Part shown: in pieces, positions 63,071-64,000 of the stretch | How the letters are laid out: each line of letters begins with the position of its first letter | How positions within the stretch are numbered: the first letter of the stretch is position 1 | NCBI GenBank assembly: GCA_964624475.1 | Contig: CAZUYC010000096.1 | Span: forward strand, 1 to 64,000 | Reading direction: 5' to 3' | Source of the DNA: CAZUYC01 sp964624475 | Lineage (GTDB): Bacteria > Myxococcota_A > UBA9160 > SMWR01 | Length of the DNA: 64,000 nt | Translations under genes and position numbers: made by a program | The notes under the pieces: model-generated | Database searches by the model: none | What the model saw: only the letters and a program-made list of their open reading frames with translations | Told to the model about the DNA's origin: nothing

Positions 63071-64000
63071 CTAGGCGCGATAGCTCTCGATCAGGATCTC
63101 GGCCGTCTCGGGCCGCATGATCCGCGGGTCGGGCTTGCGTCCGGAGCGGAGCTGCTCGCGCACCTTGGTCCCGGAGACCGCCACCGGCTTCTCGTCCGGG
63201 TGCCGCTCGCTCAGGTCGACGCGGCCGAGCGACGCGTAGTAGGCCGCGAAGCCGATCTTGCACGGGCGCAGCTGCAGCTCGCCCCGGAGCTCCTCGAAGA
63301 CCTGCTGGGCATCGAAGTCGCCCCAGATCGGCGAGCCGTCCTCGAAGGGCGCGTCGGCGTGCTTGCGCCCGACCACGAGGTCCGAGAAGCCGTGGTTCTG
63401 GCGGTAGATCGCGTGCATGATCGCCTCGCTCGGCCCGCCGTAGAACATCTTCATGTCGAGGCCGATCAGCTCGAAGACGTCGTTCAGGTCGTAGCCCACC
63501 GACTCCCAGAGCGCCGCGTCCTTGTCGCCCTCGCCGAGGAGCCTGCGGTCGTGCAGTACCCGGTAGGTGCGCATGCGCGTCACGGCCGGGACGTCGTCGT
63601 CCTTGAGCTCGCCCACCAGCGGGTTCAGCACCACGCCGGTGAAATGGCCCTCGCGCGTGAGCCGCTCGGCGCCCGCGACGAGCGCGTACTCGTGGGCGCG
63701 GTGCAGCGGGTTGCGCGTCTGGAAGGCGAGCGCGCGCTGCCACTTCCGCTCGCGGATCAGGGCGCGCGTCATGCGCGGGGAGAGGATGTACTCGCCGTAC
63801 TCCGGATGGAAGACCTGCGGCAGCGCGCGCAGCGACCCGCCGACGAGCCGGGTGCGCGGATCCTGCTCCAGCATGCGCCCGCCCGGGTGATCGAAGCGCG
63901 GCGTCCGGTAGACGCGCTCGACGCTGCGGGCCTTGTCCCAGGCGAAGACCTCGAGGTCGTCGAGGATCGCGACGACCGCTCCCGCCTCCTCGCAGACCGC
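63071..64000 (-). CDS. sat: Sulfate adenylyltransferase (ATP sulfurylase), N-terminus outside window
   Basis: The last 309 codons of an ATP sulfurylase are on the minus strand, open to the window edge. The nucleotide site QTRNPLHRAHEY is standard, whereas the usual GRDHAG loop is GRKHADAPFEDG. A C-terminal GTKVREQLRSGRKPDPR is typical of Sat. It forms APS from sulfate and ATP, for assimilation or for dissimilatory sulfur metabolism. It lies 28 bp upstream of ald on the same strand; no other sulfur gene is visible. Confidence 0.93.
   Translation of the reverse strand, partial: AVCEEAGAVVAILDDLEVFAWDKARSVERVYRTPRFDHPGGRMLEQDPRTRLVGGSLRALPQVFHPEYGEYILSPRMTRALIRERKWQRALAFQTRNPLHRAHEYALVAGAERLTREGHFTGVVLNPLVGELKDDDVPAVTRMRTYRVLHDRRLLGEGDKDAALWESVGYDLNDVFELIGLDMKMFYGGPSEAIMHAIYRQNHGFSDLVVGRKHADAPFEDGSPIWGDFDAQQVFEELRGELQLRPCKIGFAAYYASLGRVDLSERHPDEKPVAVSGTKVREQLRSGRKPDPRIMRPETAEILIESYRA

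Overview
The window is a very GC-rich (about 70% by eye) bacterial chromosome segment with tightly packed genes, many ATGA/GTGA start-stop overlaps and frequent GTG starts. A complete type IV pilus motor with PilS/PilR control, four sigma-54 response regulators, an MglA-like GTPase, a PEP-CTERM protein and an AmgK/MurU cell-wall recycling pair suggest a deltaproteobacterial or Myxococcota-like organism, possibly from a metagenome. The genus cannot be told from this sequence. No rRNA, tRNA, CRISPR array or intact transposase was seen.

Layout. 1-2,057: end of a glycosyltransferase, then pilN, pilM and a small HTH gene on the minus strand. 2,254-3,621: sigma-54 response regulator. 3,663-7,388: minus-strand minor pilin operon (fimT, pilV, pilW, pilX, Ig-like lipoprotein) behind a near-perfect sigma-54 promoter. 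7,697-8,611: PEP-CTERM protein. 8,608-17,478: pilB-pilT-pilC-pilS-pilR plus a second histidine kinase. 17,643-20,648: a RibF-flippase fusion divergent from an LptF/G-like permease. 20,653-27,037: hflC, hflK, slipin, nfeD, coaBC, coaD, rsmD. 27,198-34,338: HTH regulator, small membrane protein, then envelope genes (lytic transglycosylase, dacB, SpmAB fusion, amgK, murU, MBL hydrolase). 34,500-37,263: a decayed patch with a REP-associated transposase relic, a lipoprotein, an rpiB relic, anmK and a broken toxin-antitoxin pair. 37,466-41,949: two GT4 glycosyltransferases and two methyltransferases. 42,140-52,425: signalling region (coiled-coil membrane protein, two-component genes, two more sigma-54 activators, a FliA/WhiG-type sigma factor, a PP2C phosphatase, a receiver protein with a long linker). 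52,449-57,227: nadC-birA-coaX-EF-G-like. 57,300-61,624: helical-repeat protein, MglA-like GTPase, GAF/GGDEF-like protein. 61,933-64,000: ald and the C-terminal part of sat.

How the parts fit. Pilus assembly, its sigma-54 control and possible MglA-type polarity functions dominate the first and last thirds. The middle holds peptidoglycan turnover and recycling (Slt, DacB, AmgK, MurU, AnmK) and coenzyme A synthesis (coaBC and coaD; coaX lies further on).

The most unusual signal is a family of short GC-rich palindromic repeats (core like CTCGCTGCGCGGC) found in at least eight places. Several lie in frame inside genes: the PilW leader, a methyltransferase, and twice in a receiver-protein linker. 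Others sit at gene ends with perfect variable-sequence hairpins or flanking direct repeats. A separate 39-bp perfect inverted repeat of much lower GC and the N-terminal relic of a REP-associated (RAYT) transposase suggest past REP-type mobile activity.
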